NCBI GenBank assembly: GCA_902593165.1
Contig: CACJHI010000006.1
Location: 1-64,000, forward strand
DNA: 64,000 nucleotides
Direction: 5' to 3'
Source of the DNA: an uncultured Bacteroidota bacterium
GTDB taxonomy: Bacteria > Bacteroidota > Bacteroidia > Flavobacteriales > Flavobacteriaceae
Shown here: one piece after another, positions 55,643-64,000 of the stretch
Numbering within the stretch: the first letter of the stretch is position 1
Layout of the letters: every line of letters starts with the position of its first letter
Program-made: the position numbers and the translations under genes
Notes under the pieces: generated by a model
The model's database searches: none
Told to the model about the DNA's origin: nothing
Seen by the model: only the letters and a program-made list of their open reading frames with translations

Positions 55643-55714
55643 GGCCCGTTCGTCTATCGGTTAGGACCTCAGGTTTTCATCCTGGAAAGAGGGGTTCGAT
55701 TCCCCTACGGGCTA
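55643..55714 (+). tRNA. tRNA-Glu (anticodon TTC)
   Basis: A 72-nt tRNA with acceptor GGCCCGT/ACGGGCT (first pair G·U), D-loop 'TCGGTTAGGAC', anticodon loop TTTTCAT giving TTC (Glu), and T-arm 'GGGGTTCGATTCCCC'. CCA is not encoded. It probably shares a transcript with rpsT, which begins 14 bases later. Confidence 0.95.
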
Positions 55715-55727
55715 CAAAATAAAAATT

Positions 55728-55970
55728 ATGGCAAATCATAAATCTGCTTTAAAAAGAATTCGTTCTAATGAAACTAAAAAGTCTTTGAATAAACTTCAAC
55801 ACAAGACTACAAGAAATGCTATCAAAAAATTAAAAGATGCTAAAACTAAAAAAGAAGCTGGTAAGCTTTATCCTGGTGTTGTTTCTTTAATTGATAAGTT
55901 AGCTAAGAAGAATGTAATTCATAAGAATAAAGCATCAAATCTTAAATCTAAATTAAGTAAGCTTAAGTAA
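55728..55970 (+). CDS. rpsT: 30S ribosomal protein S20
   Basis: An 80-residue basic protein that binds 16S rRNA: starts 'MANHKSALKRIRSNE' and ends with a Lys-rich helix. The tandem of Lys-rich helices and 'NKLQHKTTRNAIKKL' fit S20. It is preceded by tRNA-Glu and abuts the convergent rho stop with no gap. Confidence 0.95.
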   Translation: MANHKSALKRIRSNETKKSLNKLQHKTTRNAIKKLKDAKTKKEAGKLYPGVVSLIDKLAKKNVIHKNKASNLKSKLSKLK

Positions 55971-57395
55971 TTAAGAGTTCATTGAAATAAGAAACTCTTC
56001 ATTATTTTTAGTTTTTCTAAACCTATCGTTTATAAATTCCATTGCTTCTACTGGGTTCATATCTGCCAAGTATTTTCTCATAATCCACATCCTCTGAATA
56101 GTGTTCTCATCTAGGAGTAGATCATCTCTTCTAGTGCTTGAAGAAACTAAATCTATCGCAGGGAAGATACGTCTGTTAGAGATTCTTCTATCAAGTTGAA
56201 GCTCCATATTACCAGTTCCTTTAAATTCCTCAAAAATTACCTCATCCATTTTTGATCCGGTTTCAGTTAGAGCAGTAGATATAATTGAAAGTGAACCACC
56301 ATTTTCAATATTTCTTGCAGCTCCAAAGAATCGTTTTGGTTTATGTAATGCATTTGCGTCAACACCACCACTTAATATTTTTCCTGATGCAGGTTGAACT
56401 GTATTATAAGCTCTCGCAAGTCTTGTTATAGAGTCAAGAAGTATTACAACATCATGACCACATTCAACTAATCTTTTCGCTTTCTCAAGAACAATATTGG
56501 CAACTCTTACGTGTCTATCAGCAGGTTCGTCAAATGTTGATGCTACAACTTCACCTTTTACATTTCTCTGCATATCAGTAACTTCCTCTGGTCTTTCATC
56601 AATCAATAAAATAATTTGAAATACCTCTGGATGATTTGCTGCAATTGCGTTAGCAACATCTTTTAAAAGCATTGTTTTTCCAGTTTTTGGTTGAGAAACT
56701 ATCATTCCTCTTTGTCCTTTTCCTATAGGAGAAAAAAGGTCAATAATTCTTGTAGAGATTGTACTTTCCTTTGATGAAATATTAAATTTTTCTTCAGGGA
56801 ATAATGGTGTTAAATGCTCAAATGAGACTCTATCCCGAACAACTTCAGGGTCAAGTCCGTTGATTTTATTAACCTTAATTAAAGGGAAATATTTTTCACC
56901 ATCTTTTGGAGGTCTTACTGTGCCATGAACTGTATCACCTGTTTTAAGTCCAAATAATTTTATTTGAGATTGAGATACATATATATCATCTGGAGATGAT
57001 AAATAGTTATAGTCTGAAGATCTCAAAAAACCATATCCATCCTGCATAATTTCTAGAACACCTTCGGATTCTATAATACCATCAAACTCAAAATCAGGTT
57101 CTTTATATTTTCTCCTATTGTCTTTATTAAAATTATCTTCTTTTTTATTTGAGAAGTTTTTATTGTGATGATTTTTATTTGATCCATTTCTTGGTCTTCT
57201 ATCAACTTTCTGATATCTCTTTTCATCAACTTCAGGTTTTGTTTCTGCTGAAACTTTTTCATCTTCAGGCTTTTTTGTAATAGCATCAATTAGTTCTTGC
57301 TTTTTCATGCCTTTAGTATCTTTTAAACCGATTTGTTCGGCAATTTCAATAAGCTCAGCTATTTTTTTAGCTTTAAGCATTTTAATATCGTACAT
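55971..57395 (-). CDS. rho: Transcription termination factor Rho
   Basis: Hexameric RNA helicase that ends transcription. N-terminal helical domain '[30 protein letters not shown]' (about 10-39), then a basic Asn/Lys-rich insertion (about 58-98), the RNA-binding cold-shock-like domain '[31 protein letters not shown]' (about 112-142), and a RecA core with Walker A '[11 protein letters not shown]' and '[16 protein letters not shown]'. Total 474 residues, longer than the 419 of E. coli because of the insertion. Convergent with rpsT at zero spacing; its own promoter is upstream. Confidence 0.96.
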   Translation of the reverse strand: MYDIKMLKAKKIAELIEIAEQIGLKDTKGMKKQELIDAITKKPEDEKVSAETKPEVDEKRYQKVDRRPRNGSNKNHHNKNFSNKKEDNFNKDNRRKYKEPDFEFDGIIESEGVLEIMQDGYGFLRSSDYNYLSSPDDIYVSQSQIKLFGLKTGDTVHGTVRPPKDGEKYFPLIKVNKINGLDPEVVRDRVSFEHLTPLFPEEKFNISSKESTISTRIIDLFSPIGKGQRGMIVSQPKTGKTMLLKDVANAIAANHPEVFQIILLIDERPEEVTDMQRNVKGEVVASTFDEPADRHVRVANIVLEKAKRLVECGHDVVILLDSITRLARAYNTVQPASGKILSGGVDANALHKPKRFFGAARNIENGGSLSIISTALTETGSKMDEVIFEEFKGTGNMELQLDRRISNRRIFPAIDLVSSSTRRDDLLLDENTIQRMWIMRKYLADMNPVEAMEFINDRFRKTKNNEEFLISMNS

Positions 57396-57458
57396 ATGTA
57401 GTGGGTATTTTAATTTGAGATGTTAATAGAAATGTACTTCTTGGAAGAAATAGTTGTT

Positions 57459-57490
57459 CAAATTTACAAATTTATTTTTAAATTCAGCAA
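57459..57490 (-). promoter_or_regulatory. Promoter of rho
   Basis: On the minus strand TTG (57488-57490), 21 bases, then TAAATTTG (57459-57466), followed by a leader of about 55 bases to the rho start. A second TAAATTTG sits just upstream (57467-57474). Confidence 0.5.
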
Positions 57491-57509
57491 ATATCTTAAT
57501 TAACTAACT

Positions 57510-58268
57510 ATGCCCAGGTATTTTATTGAGTTTTCATACGATGGCTCAAGCTATCATGGAATTCAAAAGCAACCTAATTCTTTAACGATACAGGAAGTTT
57601 TAGAAATTAATATTTCAAAATATACAGGATCTGATATAAATTTAACACTTGCAGGAAGAACTGATGCAGGTGTCCATGCAAAACAAATGTTTGCACATTT
57701 TGATATAGACTCTGTTTTTAACCAAAATAATTTCTGTAGATCTTTAAATATGATGATTCCAAAAGATATTTGTATTTCATGTTTGTCCACAGTTAACAAA
57801 GATTCCCATGCCAGGTTTGATGCAATAAATAGAACTTATGAATACTTTATTGGCTATGAAAAAGATCCCTTTAACTATAAGTTCTTATATTATCTAAAGG
57901 ATAAACTTGATATAAATAAAATGAACGAAAGTTGTTTAAGACTCATTAATCATAAAAATTTTAAATGTTTCTCAAAGTCTAATACAGATGTTAAAACCTA
58001 TGTTTGTAATATAGAACATGCCGAATGGGTTAATACTGAAAATGGTTATAGATTCTCTATAAGAGCAAATAGGTTTTTAAGAAATATGGTTAGATCTATA
58101 GTTGGAACAATGATTGAAATAGGTACTTATAAAATAACTGACGAGGACTTCCAAAAGATTTTAGACTCTGAGGATAGGAGGGAAGCAGGTTACTCAGTTC
58201 CTGCCTCTGGTCTGTTTCTAAGTAGTATTACGTATAAAAATATTTTTGAGACGAGTTGGAAAAAGTAA
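57510..58268 (+). CDS. truA: tRNA pseudouridine synthase A
   Basis: A 252-residue enzyme that makes pseudouridine at positions 38-40 of the tRNA anticodon stem. Catalytic Asp in 'LAGRTDAGVHAKQMFAHFD' (about 47-65); other signatures 'YDGSSYHGIQKQPNSLTIQEVLE', 'ARFDAINRTYEYFI' and 'FLRNMVRSIVGTMIEIG'. The 3' end overlaps the ABC exporter start by 13 bases. Confidence 0.95.
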   Translation: MPRYFIEFSYDGSSYHGIQKQPNSLTIQEVLEINISKYTGSDINLTLAGRTDAGVHAKQMFAHFDIDSVFNQNNFCRSLNMMIPKDICISCLSTVNKDSHARFDAINRTYEYFIGYEKDPFNYKFLYYLKDKLDINKMNESCLRLINHKNFKCFSKSNTDVKTYVCNIEHAEWVNTENGYRFSIRANRFLRNMVRSIVGTMIEIGTYKITDEDFQKILDSEDRREAGYSVPASGLFLSSITYKNIFETSWKK

Positions 58269-60019
58269 AAGGTAAAATATTTGATGTTAAATTATTTTCA
58301 AAACTTTTAGTTTTTGTTAAGCCATATAATTATACTTTTTATGGTGTAATGTTCACTGCAATTTTAATTTCCCTGTTCTCAACATTAACTCCATATTTAT
58401 TAAAAGTAGTTGTAGATGATTACATCCTTGTTAAAAATTTCGAGGGGATGCAATCAATTATATTACTAATGATGTTAGTACTATTCCTTGAAGTAATATT
58501 TATGTACTTGTTCACATTCTACGCAAACTGGTTAGGCCAGAAGGTTATTAAAGATTTGAGGGTAGATGTTTTCGAGAAAATTGTAAAATTTAAAATGTCT
58601 TTTTTTGACAAAAATGCAGTTGGAAGATTGGTAACCAGAACTGTCAATGATATAGAAACAATTGCAAGTATCTTTTCTCAAGGCTTATTCACAATTATAG
58701 CTGATATATTGAAAATGATTACTGTCTTGACAGTTATGACAATAATTAGTCCAGAACTTACTCTTGTTGTAATTTCAATATTTCCTGTTTTAATTTTTGC
58801 TACCAGAGTATTTCAAAAGACTATGAAAACAGCATTTGAAAAAGTAAGAAGAGAGGTGGCTAACCTAAACTCATTTGTTCAAGAAAGAATTAGTGGAGTT
58901 AAAATTGTACAGATTTTTAATCGTGAAAAAGTTGAAATTGATAAATTCAATCAAATAAATATTAAGCATAGAGACGCCTGGCTAAGAACTGTATGGATTA
59001 ATTCAATTTTCTTTCCAATTGCTGAAATTTCAACATCAATTTGTATTGGTCTTCTTGTTTGGTATGGAGGTTTTAATAACTTAAATGGTGAGAATATTTC
59101 TTTAGGTACTCTATTCCTTTTTATCTCTATGTCTGGACTATTATTTAGACCATTAAGGCAAATAGCAGATAGATTTAATACTCTCCAAATGGGTATGGTT
59201 TCAACAGAGAGAATCTTTAATATCCTTGAAGATGATCAACATATAAAGGATCATGGTGAGCTAAAAGACTCTTCATTTAAAGGTTTAATTGAATTTAAGA
59301 ATGTTAGTTTTTCTTATGTAGATAATCAAGAAGTTTTAAATAGTATATCATTTAAAATAAACCCTGGAGAGTCATTTGCGATTGTAGGCCCAACTGGAAG
59401 TGGAAAAACTACAATAACTAATCTAATAACTAAGTTTTATGAAATAAATACAGGTAATATTTTAATTGACGGAAAAGATCTTGATAATTACAGTCTTGAA
59501 ACTGTAAGAAGTAAAATTGGTATAATTCTCCAAGATGTTTTTCTATTTGCAGATACTATTTTCAATAATATTACACTGTTTAATGAGAATATTACACTAG
59601 AGGATGTAGAGAATGCTGCAAAAGAACTTGAGATTCATGAGTTTATTAGCTCATTACCTGGAGGATATAGCTTTAATGTAAGTGAGAGAGGTACAACACT
59701 TTCTGCTGGTCAAAAACAGTTAATAGCTTTTCTAAGAGTCTTAGTTAATAATCCTGATATATTAATTCTCGATGAGGCAACTTCTTCTATTGATTCATAT
59801 TCAGAGGATTTAATAAAAAATGCTACAAAAAAAATAACAAAAGATAAAACTTCAATTATAATTGCTCATAGACTTTCAACAATTGAATCAGCTAATAAAA
59901 TAATTTATATGGAAAATGGAAAGATACTAGAATCTGGAAACCATAAAGAACTATTAAGTATTACTAATGGAAAGTTTAAAAAACTATATGAGGAGCAATT
60001 TATTGATGAATTAGTTTAA
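58256..60019 (+). CDS. ABC exporter, transmembrane-ATPase half-transporter
   Basis: A 587-residue MsbA/BmrA-type protein: six membrane helices in 1-310, then the ATPase domain with Walker A 'GPTGSGKTT' (about 380-388), signature 'LSAGQKQLIAFLR', Walker B 'ILILDEATSSID' and 'IAHRLST'. A TTG at 58256 is the start, placed inside the 3' end of truA; no nearby upstream ATG exists. Likely exports lipids or drugs as a homodimer. Convergent with folP, overlapping 9 bases. Confidence 0.92.
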   Translation: MEKVKGKIFDVKLFSKLLVFVKPYNYTFYGVMFTAILISLFSTLTPYLLKVVVDDYILVKNFEGMQSIILLMMLVLFLEVIFMYLFTFYANWLGQKVIKDLRVDVFEKIVKFKMSFFDKNAVGRLVTRTVNDIETIASIFSQGLFTIIADILKMITVLTVMTIISPELTLVVISIFPVLIFATRVFQKTMKTAFEKVRREVANLNSFVQERISGVKIVQIFNREKVEIDKFNQINIKHRDAWLRTVWINSIFFPIAEISTSICIGLLVWYGGFNNLNGENISLGTLFLFISMSGLLFRPLRQIADRFNTLQMGMVSTERIFNILEDDQHIKDHGELKDSSFKGLIEFKNVSFSYVDNQEVLNSISFKINPGESFAIVGPTGSGKTTITNLITKFYEINTGNILIDGKDLDNYSLETVRSKIGIILQDVFLFADTIFNNITLFNENITLEDVENAAKELEIHEFISSLPGGYSFNVSERGTTLSAGQKQLIAFLRVLVNNPDILILDEATSSIDSYSEDLIKNATKKITKDKTSIIIAHRLSTIESANKIIYMENGKILESGNHKELLSITNGKFKKLYEEQFIDELV

Positions 60020-60832
60020 ATTCTTCATGAGTTTAATACATTCTGAAGCTTCTTTCGCATCATGGACTCTTAATATATCAGCTCCTTTGTCTATCGCAAG
60101 AGTATTCAAAGCAGTTGTTCCATTAAGTGCATCAGCTGGTGTTATATTAAGAAGCTTATAAATCATGGACTTTCTCGATAGTCCAACTAACAAAGGTTTT
60201 TTTAAAGACTGAAGTAAACTTAAGTCTTTTAATATTTTAAAATTATCCTCAATAGTTTTACCAAAACCAAAACCGGGATCTAAAATAATATTTTGAATAC
60301 CAGAGCTCTCAAGTTCACTCATTTTACCTTCAAAAAATGATATAATTGACTCAACTACATTATCATATTTGGGATTGTCTTGCATATTATCAGGATCCCC
60401 TTTCATATGCATCATTACATAACCTGCATTATGTTCTTTTATAACATCATACATATTATGATCATATCTACCCGAGCTTATGTCATTTATTATTGAAAAA
60501 CCTTTTGTTAAAGCAAATTCAGCAACATCTGAATTATAAGTGTCAATTGATAAGTGAACGTTTCTAAAGTTATTAGAAATCTCAATTATATAATCTGATA
60601 TAAGTTTAAGTTCCTCTTCGGAATTAATCAACTTAGATCCAGGTTTTGAACTAGCTGCACCAATATCAATTATTTCAGCTCCATCTGAAACTAAGTCATT
60701 AATTCTAGAATTTACTTTATCAATTGAATTATATTGGCCTCCGTCATAGAAAGAATCATCGGAAACATTTACAATTCCCATAATTTTCTTTGTGGATAAA
60801 TCAAGGATTTTTCCATTACAATTTAAAGTCAT
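60011..60832 (-). CDS. folP: Dihydropteroate synthase
   Basis: Joins p-aminobenzoate to dihydropterin pyrophosphate; target of sulfonamides. 273 residues: 'GIVNVSDDSFYDGGQY' (usual VNxTPDSFSDGG, here with SD for TP), 'IIDIGAASSKPGS', 'LSIDTYNSDVAEFA', 'INDISSGRYD', 'VMMHMKGDPDNMQ' and 'LDPGFGFGKT' then 'LLVGLSRKSMI' and 'LRVHDAKEA'. The SDDSF variant and 'GAASSKPGS' (usually GGESTRPGA) are small departures. Overlaps the ABC exporter end. Confidence 0.94.
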   Translation of the reverse strand: MTLNCNGKILDLSTKKIMGIVNVSDDSFYDGGQYNSIDKVNSRINDLVSDGAEIIDIGAASSKPGSKLINSEEELKLISDYIIEISNNFRNVHLSIDTYNSDVAEFALTKGFSIINDISSGRYDHNMYDVIKEHNAGYVMMHMKGDPDNMQDNPKYDNVVESIISFFEGKMSELESSGIQNIILDPGFGFGKTIEDNFKILKDLSLLQSLKKPLLVGLSRKSMIYKLLNITPADALNGTTALNTLAIDKGADILRVHDAKEASECIKLMKNLN

Positions 60833-60871
60833 ACTTTTAACTTCTTTTCCAAATTTATACTAAAATCTAAT

Positions 60872-61408
60872 ATGGAAGATACAAAGTCACAATATCAGAA
60901 TATTATAAGTAAATCTAGAAAGATTTTTATTGATAAAAATTCTGATTATGGTTCTTCTTGGAGAGTTCTTAGGATAATTTCCTTAGTAGATCAGATTAAT
61001 ATCAAGGCACAGAGAATAAGGAACCTTCAGAATAATATCTCTAATAAAATTGACGAAGATCAAACTGCAGAATTCTATGGAATCATAAACTATTCAATCA
61101 TGGGTCTTATTCAATTTGATAAAGGCATTGTAGATGAGCCAGACCTTCAAGCTGATGAGATAATGGAGCTTTATGATAAGAATGTAAAAAAGACATTTGA
61201 ATTAATGCTAGATAAAAATCATGATTATGGAGAGGCATGGAGAGAAATGGAAGTAATAAGCCTAACAGACCTCATAATTCAAAAGATATTTAGAATGAAA
61301 AGTATATTAAAAAATGATGGAAAGACAGAGGTAAGTGAAGGGATAGACGCTAATTTTCAAGATATTTTAAATTATGCTGTATTTGCTCAAATTTTATTAA
61401 AGGAATAA
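60872..61408 (+). CDS. DUF1599 family protein with internal duplication
   Basis: A 178-residue protein made of two related halves: 'KIFIDKNSDYGSSWRVLRIISLVDQINIKAQRI' (about 17-49) and 'FELMLDKNHDYGEAWREMEVISLTDLIIQKIFRM' (about 109-142). Each has K-N-x-DYG-x-x-W and an I-S-L-x-D motif. No signal or membrane segment; acidic and helical. Family match DUF1599, which commonly sits between folP and tpiA in Bacteroidota, as here. The two bases between this gene and tpiA suggest co-transcription. Fold and role unknown to me; a nucleotide-related alpha-helical (MazG-like) fold would be a guess. Confidence 0.85.
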   Translation: MEDTKSQYQNIISKSRKIFIDKNSDYGSSWRVLRIISLVDQINIKAQRIRNLQNNISNKIDEDQTAEFYGIINYSIMGLIQFDKGIVDEPDLQADEIMELYDKNVKKTFELMLDKNHDYGEAWREMEVISLTDLIIQKIFRMKSILKNDGKTEVSEGIDANFQDILNYAVFAQILLKE

Positions 61409-61409
61409 T

Positions 61410-62105
61410 ATGAAACAGAAATATATTGTAGGTAATTGGAAGATGACATTAAATAAAAAGGATTCTCTAAAGTTAGCTGAAGATATTAGGTCAATTGAAA
61501 AAAAAGACAATGTTAGTATTGAAATAGCTCCAACCTATTTGTACTTACAAGATATCATAGAAATTCTTATTGATACTGACGTAAGTGTTATTAGCCAAAA
61601 TTTTGATTACGAATCATTAGGCTCTTTTACAGGAGGAATTTCTTTGACTCAACTTGAGGAAATAGGATTGTCAAAGACAATCTTGGGGCATTCTGAAAGG
61701 AGGTCAAAGTTTAATGAATCAAATGAAATGGTCGATAAAAAATTAGAGATAGTATTAAATTCAAATTTTGATGTAATCTACTGCTTTGACAGCTATGAAC
61801 AGATACCATTTGACCTTATTAAGAATAATCTCAATTCTAATTCTAAACTGACCTTAGCATATGAACCTACTTGGGCAATAGGAACTGGGGAAACTGCTTC
61901 AGTTGAACATATTGTAGAAATTCATTCAAAAGTAAGTTCTACTCTTGAAAGTCTCAATATTAAAGATATCCCAATTCTTTATGGGGGAAGTGTGAACCCT
62001 GCTAATTCAAATCAAATTATACATGCAAACAATGTTGATGGTGTTCTTGTAGGTGGCGCGTCCACTAATTTTGACCAGCTTACAGGTATCATTAACTCTA
62101 TTTAA
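61410..62105 (+). CDS. tpiA: Triosephosphate isomerase
   Basis: Glycolytic enzyme interconverting DHAP and glyceraldehyde 3-phosphate. Catalytic residues are visible: Lys in 'GNWKMTLNK', His in 'ILGHSERRSKF', Glu in 'LAYEPTWAIGTG'; the phosphate loop is 'LYGGSVNPAN' and 'VDGVLVGGASTNFDQ'. It is short at 231 residues (usual about 250), with trimmed surface loops but all functional segments kept. Confidence 0.96.
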   Translation: MKQKYIVGNWKMTLNKKDSLKLAEDIRSIEKKDNVSIEIAPTYLYLQDIIEILIDTDVSVISQNFDYESLGSFTGGISLTQLEEIGLSKTILGHSERRSKFNESNEMVDKKLEIVLNSNFDVIYCFDSYEQIPFDLIKNNLNSNSKLTLAYEPTWAIGTGETASVEHIVEIHSKVSSTLESLNIKDIPILYGGSVNPANSNQIIHANNVDGVLVGGASTNFDQLTGIINSI

Positions 62106-62139
62106 CAATTCTTTGTGAATATACATTTGCTTATAAAAG

Positions 62140-62147
62140 TATATTTG
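62140..62147 (+). promoter_or_regulatory. Possible -7 element for the glutathione peroxidase gene
   Basis: TATATTTG ends seven bases before the ATG at 62155, so the transcript would be leaderless or nearly so. The nearest TTG (62113-62115) is 24 bases away, rather far. Confidence 0.45.
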
Positions 62148-62154
62148 CACCGTT

Positions 62155-62709
62155 ATGTTAAGACTTTTATTAACTTCAATTTTATTAACTATGAGTTTAA
62201 CTATGAATGCACAGACGTCTGTGGATAATTCTATACACCAGTTTAAAGTTGCTGATATATATGGAAATATCTTTGATTTTTCAGAATTAAAAGGAAAGAA
62301 GGTAATGATAGTTAATACTGCTTCTAAGTGTGGTCTTACATATCAATATGAAGCTCTCCAAAATCTTTATTCTCAATACAAAGATTTTAACTTTATGATA
62401 GTTGGTTTCCCGTCAAATGACTTTTTATGGCAGGAACCTGGAAAGAACGAGGATATAATTGAATTCTGTGAAGAAAATTATGGTGTTACTTTCCCTATGA
62501 TGAGTAAAATTACTGTGAAAGGATCGAAAAAACATCCCATATATCAGTTCTTGACTCAAAAATCCAAAAACAAATTCAAAGACTCTCGTGTCACTTGGAA
62601 TTTTCAGAAATATCTTATCAATAAAGATGGTATGATTGAAAAAATAATCTCTCCAAGAACTAGACCAGATTCTCAAGAAATTGTATCTTGGATAACTGAT
62701 GGCGAATAA
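62155..62709 (+). CDS. Glutathione peroxidase-like thiol peroxidase, exported
   Basis: A 184-residue Cys-type GPx with an N-terminal signal peptide (1-20, ending TMNAQ). Catalytic Cys in 'TASKCGLTYQYEAL', Gln in 'FPSNDFLWQEPGKNE', and Trp-Asn in 'TWNFQKYLINKDG' complete the tetrad. Cys rather than Sec at the active site; most bacterial members use thioredoxin. It reduces peroxides in the periplasm. The 3' end overlaps the next gene by 11 bases, linking it to sulfur amino-acid and bacillithiol genes. Confidence 0.92.
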   Translation: MLRLLLTSILLTMSLTMNAQTSVDNSIHQFKVADIYGNIFDFSELKGKKVMIVNTASKCGLTYQYEALQNLYSQYKDFNFMIVGFPSNDFLWQEPGKNEDIIEFCEENYGVTFPMMSKITVKGSKKHPIYQFLTQKSKNKFKDSRVTWNFQKYLINKDGMIEKIISPRTRPDSQEIVSWITDGE

Positions 62710-63856
62710 GACTAAATTCTCTACAAGATGTGTTCACGAAGGTGAGATTAAAGATACTATGTATCAAGGAATAGTATCTCCTTTGTTCATGTCAACTACT
62801 TATCCTTGGTTTGGTGGAGATGCTGAAAAAAAGCCTTATCCTAGATATTTCAACACCCCAAATCAGGAGTATCTTTCTAAGAAAATAGCTTCACTTGAAA
62901 ATGGTGAAAAAGCCTTGATATTTACTTCAGGAATGGCGGCAATAAGCACTTCAATAATGGCAAATGTTAAGACTGGAGATCATATAATTTTTCAAGATGA
63001 TTTGTATGGTGGTACAAGAAATTTTATTCAAACTGAATTTGATAAATATGGTATCCAATATTCTTTTACAAAAGGATTGGAACCAATAGATTTTTCTGAT
63101 CAAATCAAAGATAATACAGTAGGAATCTACATAGAGACTCCAAGTAATCCTCTTCTAAAAATTGTTGACTTAAAATCAGTGTCTTCAATAGCTAAGGAAA
63201 ATGGTATTTGGACTATGATTGACAATACCTTTGCTAGCCCTGTTAATCAAAACCCAATAGATCATGGAATAGATATTGTTATTCATAGTGCAACTAAATA
63301 TCTTGGAGGTCATAGTGATATTTCTGCTGGTGCTGTTATTAGTACAGAAGAAAAAATTGAAAATATTCTCAATTCAGCAAAAAACTTTGGTGGAAATCTA
63401 AGTGATTACACAGTTTGGCTTCTGGAAAGAAGTATGAAAACTTTATTAGTTAGAGTTAAACAGCAAACTGAAAATGCAAAATTACTAGCTAAAATGCTTG
63501 ACGACAATAAAAATATTTCAAAAGTCTATTATCCAGGTTTAGAATCTCATCCTTCTCATTCAATTGCAAAGGAACAAATGAATGACTTTGGAGCTATGAT
63601 GTCATTTGACCTAAATGAAAATGTTGACGTATATACTTTTTTAAAGTCTCTTAAAATAATCAAACCAGGGATGAGCCTCGCTGGTGTTGAAACAACTGTT
63701 AACTTCCCAATGAAGACATCTCATGGGCTTATGACTCAAGAGGAAAGAGATATTCAGGGAATAGGGGATAAGCTTATTAGATTATCAGCAGGTATTGAAT
63801 CACATGAAGATCTTTATGAAGATCTTGTTCAAGCAATAAATTCATCTATCAAATGA
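62699..63856 (+). CDS. Cystathionine gamma-lyase/gamma-synthase family enzyme
   Basis: A 385-residue PLP enzyme of the Cys/Met metabolism class: '[12 protein letters not shown]', '[21 protein letters not shown]', '[14 protein letters not shown]', PLP Lys in '[17 protein letters not shown]', and '[21 protein letters not shown]'. It could make cystathionine or break it to cysteine; the sequence alone does not decide. Overlaps the peroxidase gene upstream, and its stop overlaps the start of bshB1. Confidence 0.92.
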   Translation: MANKTKFSTRCVHEGEIKDTMYQGIVSPLFMSTTYPWFGGDAEKKPYPRYFNTPNQEYLSKKIASLENGEKALIFTSGMAAISTSIMANVKTGDHIIFQDDLYGGTRNFIQTEFDKYGIQYSFTKGLEPIDFSDQIKDNTVGIYIETPSNPLLKIVDLKSVSSIAKENGIWTMIDNTFASPVNQNPIDHGIDIVIHSATKYLGGHSDISAGAVISTEEKIENILNSAKNFGGNLSDYTVWLLERSMKTLLVRVKQQTENAKLLAKMLDDNKNISKVYYPGLESHPSHSIAKEQMNDFGAMMSFDLNENVDVYTFLKSLKIIKPGMSLAGVETTVNFPMKTSHGLMTQEERDIQGIGDKLIRLSAGIESHEDLYEDLVQAINSSIK

Positions 63857-64000
63857 AAACAGATATTTTAGCATTTGGTGCTCATCCTGACGATGTTGAA
63901 ATGGGCTGTGGCGGTACTATCGCTAAATCGACTGCATCAGGTAAAACCGCAGGTATTATTGATCTTACTAGAGGAGAATTAGGCACTAACGGTACTCCAG
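63853..64000 (+). CDS. bshB1: BshB1, bacillithiol deacetylase (partial, runs off the end)
   Basis: The first 49 codons are seen: [20 protein letters not shown] with the zinc-site motif AHPDD, then '[30 protein letters not shown]'. This matches BshB1, which deacetylates GlcNAc-malate in bacillithiol synthesis. ATG overlaps the upstream stop codon (ATGA). The rest lies outside the window. Confidence 0.9.
   Translation, partial: MKTDILAFGAHPDDVEMGCGGTIAKSTASGKTAGIIDLTRGELGTNGTP

Noticed and set aside
60011-60832. FolP motif changes (SDDSF, GAASSKPG) as a possible sulfonamide-resistant variant
   Set aside because: Such changes are seen within normal Bacteroidota-type sequences; sequence alone does not support resistance.

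Overview
The window is a compact, AT-rich bacterial chromosome segment (roughly two thirds A+T by eye) from a member of the Bacteroidota, most likely a free-living, probably marine flavobacterium. The evidence is the gene content (DUF6452/DUF6048, DUF4290, START-like AHSA1 relative, CcsBA fusion, SecDF fusion, VPS10/BNR-repeat secreted protein, bacillithiol deacetylase BshB1), KDO genes that imply a Gram-negative envelope, a tmRNA tag GENNYALAA, MurA with Asp in place of the fosfomycin-target Cys, and several promoters of the Bacteroidota type TTG-N18..21-TAnnTTTG. Genome streamlining is visible: many same-strand genes overlap by 1 to 20 bases, convergent genes end inside one another, and there are almost no spacers. 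I see no phage, transposon, CRISPR array or other clear mobile DNA.

Layout. 1-750: the 3' part of 23S rRNA, 5S rRNA and the rRNA terminator. 780-6830: a DUF6452/DUF6048 envelope pair, ornithine aminotransferase, cysteine desulfurase, an M23 peptidase, and the cell-division pair of a short coiled-coil protein plus ZapA, followed by a probable 6S RNA. 7.0-13.6 kb: a GMC oxidoreductase with its small subunit, CutC, aconitase and an AlkB alkane monooxygenase. 13.6-20.2 kb: two paralogous HExxH lipoproteins behind tRNA-Met, YqgE, HU, Fmt, an AAA_28 ATPase, DUF493, DUF4290 and MurA. 20.2-25.6 kb: a tightly overlapping minus-strand run KdsC, Maf, SRPBCC, SDR, a DUF2256 micro-gene, cryptochrome DASH, a second photolyase-like protein and a TIGR03643 protein.

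25.6-33.9 kb: CcsBA with two guanidino-group hydrolases (DDAH-like and CtlX), then a large BNR-repeat secreted protein. 33.9-38.7 kb: an MscS channel, two paralogous secreted proteins of unknown function, tmRNA, KdsA and FtsE. 38.8-48.1 kb: an amidohydrolase lipoprotein, AsnB, GyrB, malate dehydrogenase and SecDF. 48.1-54.0 kb (minus): Lgt, YidD, CysS, FolE, a FadL-like porin and a Ser/Gly-rich lipoprotein. 54.1-64.0 kb: ProS, tRNA-Glu, S20, Rho, TruA, an ABC exporter, FolP, DUF1599, TpiA, glutathione peroxidase, a cystathionine lyase/synthase and the start of BshB1.

How the genes fit together: most are housekeeping (translation, envelope, KDO, central carbon, secretion). Three themes stand out. 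Arginine/methylarginine, citrulline and ornithine breakdown can be assembled from the DDAH-like protein, CtlX and RocD. Low-molecular-weight thiol metabolism is suggested by glutathione peroxidase, the cystathionine enzyme and BshB1 in one overlapping run. A light-damage cassette contains two photolyase-family proteins plus four small or degenerate companion proteins whose roles are not established; this is the best candidate for an under-described system here. No stretch longer than about 300 bases lacks a gene or RNA.
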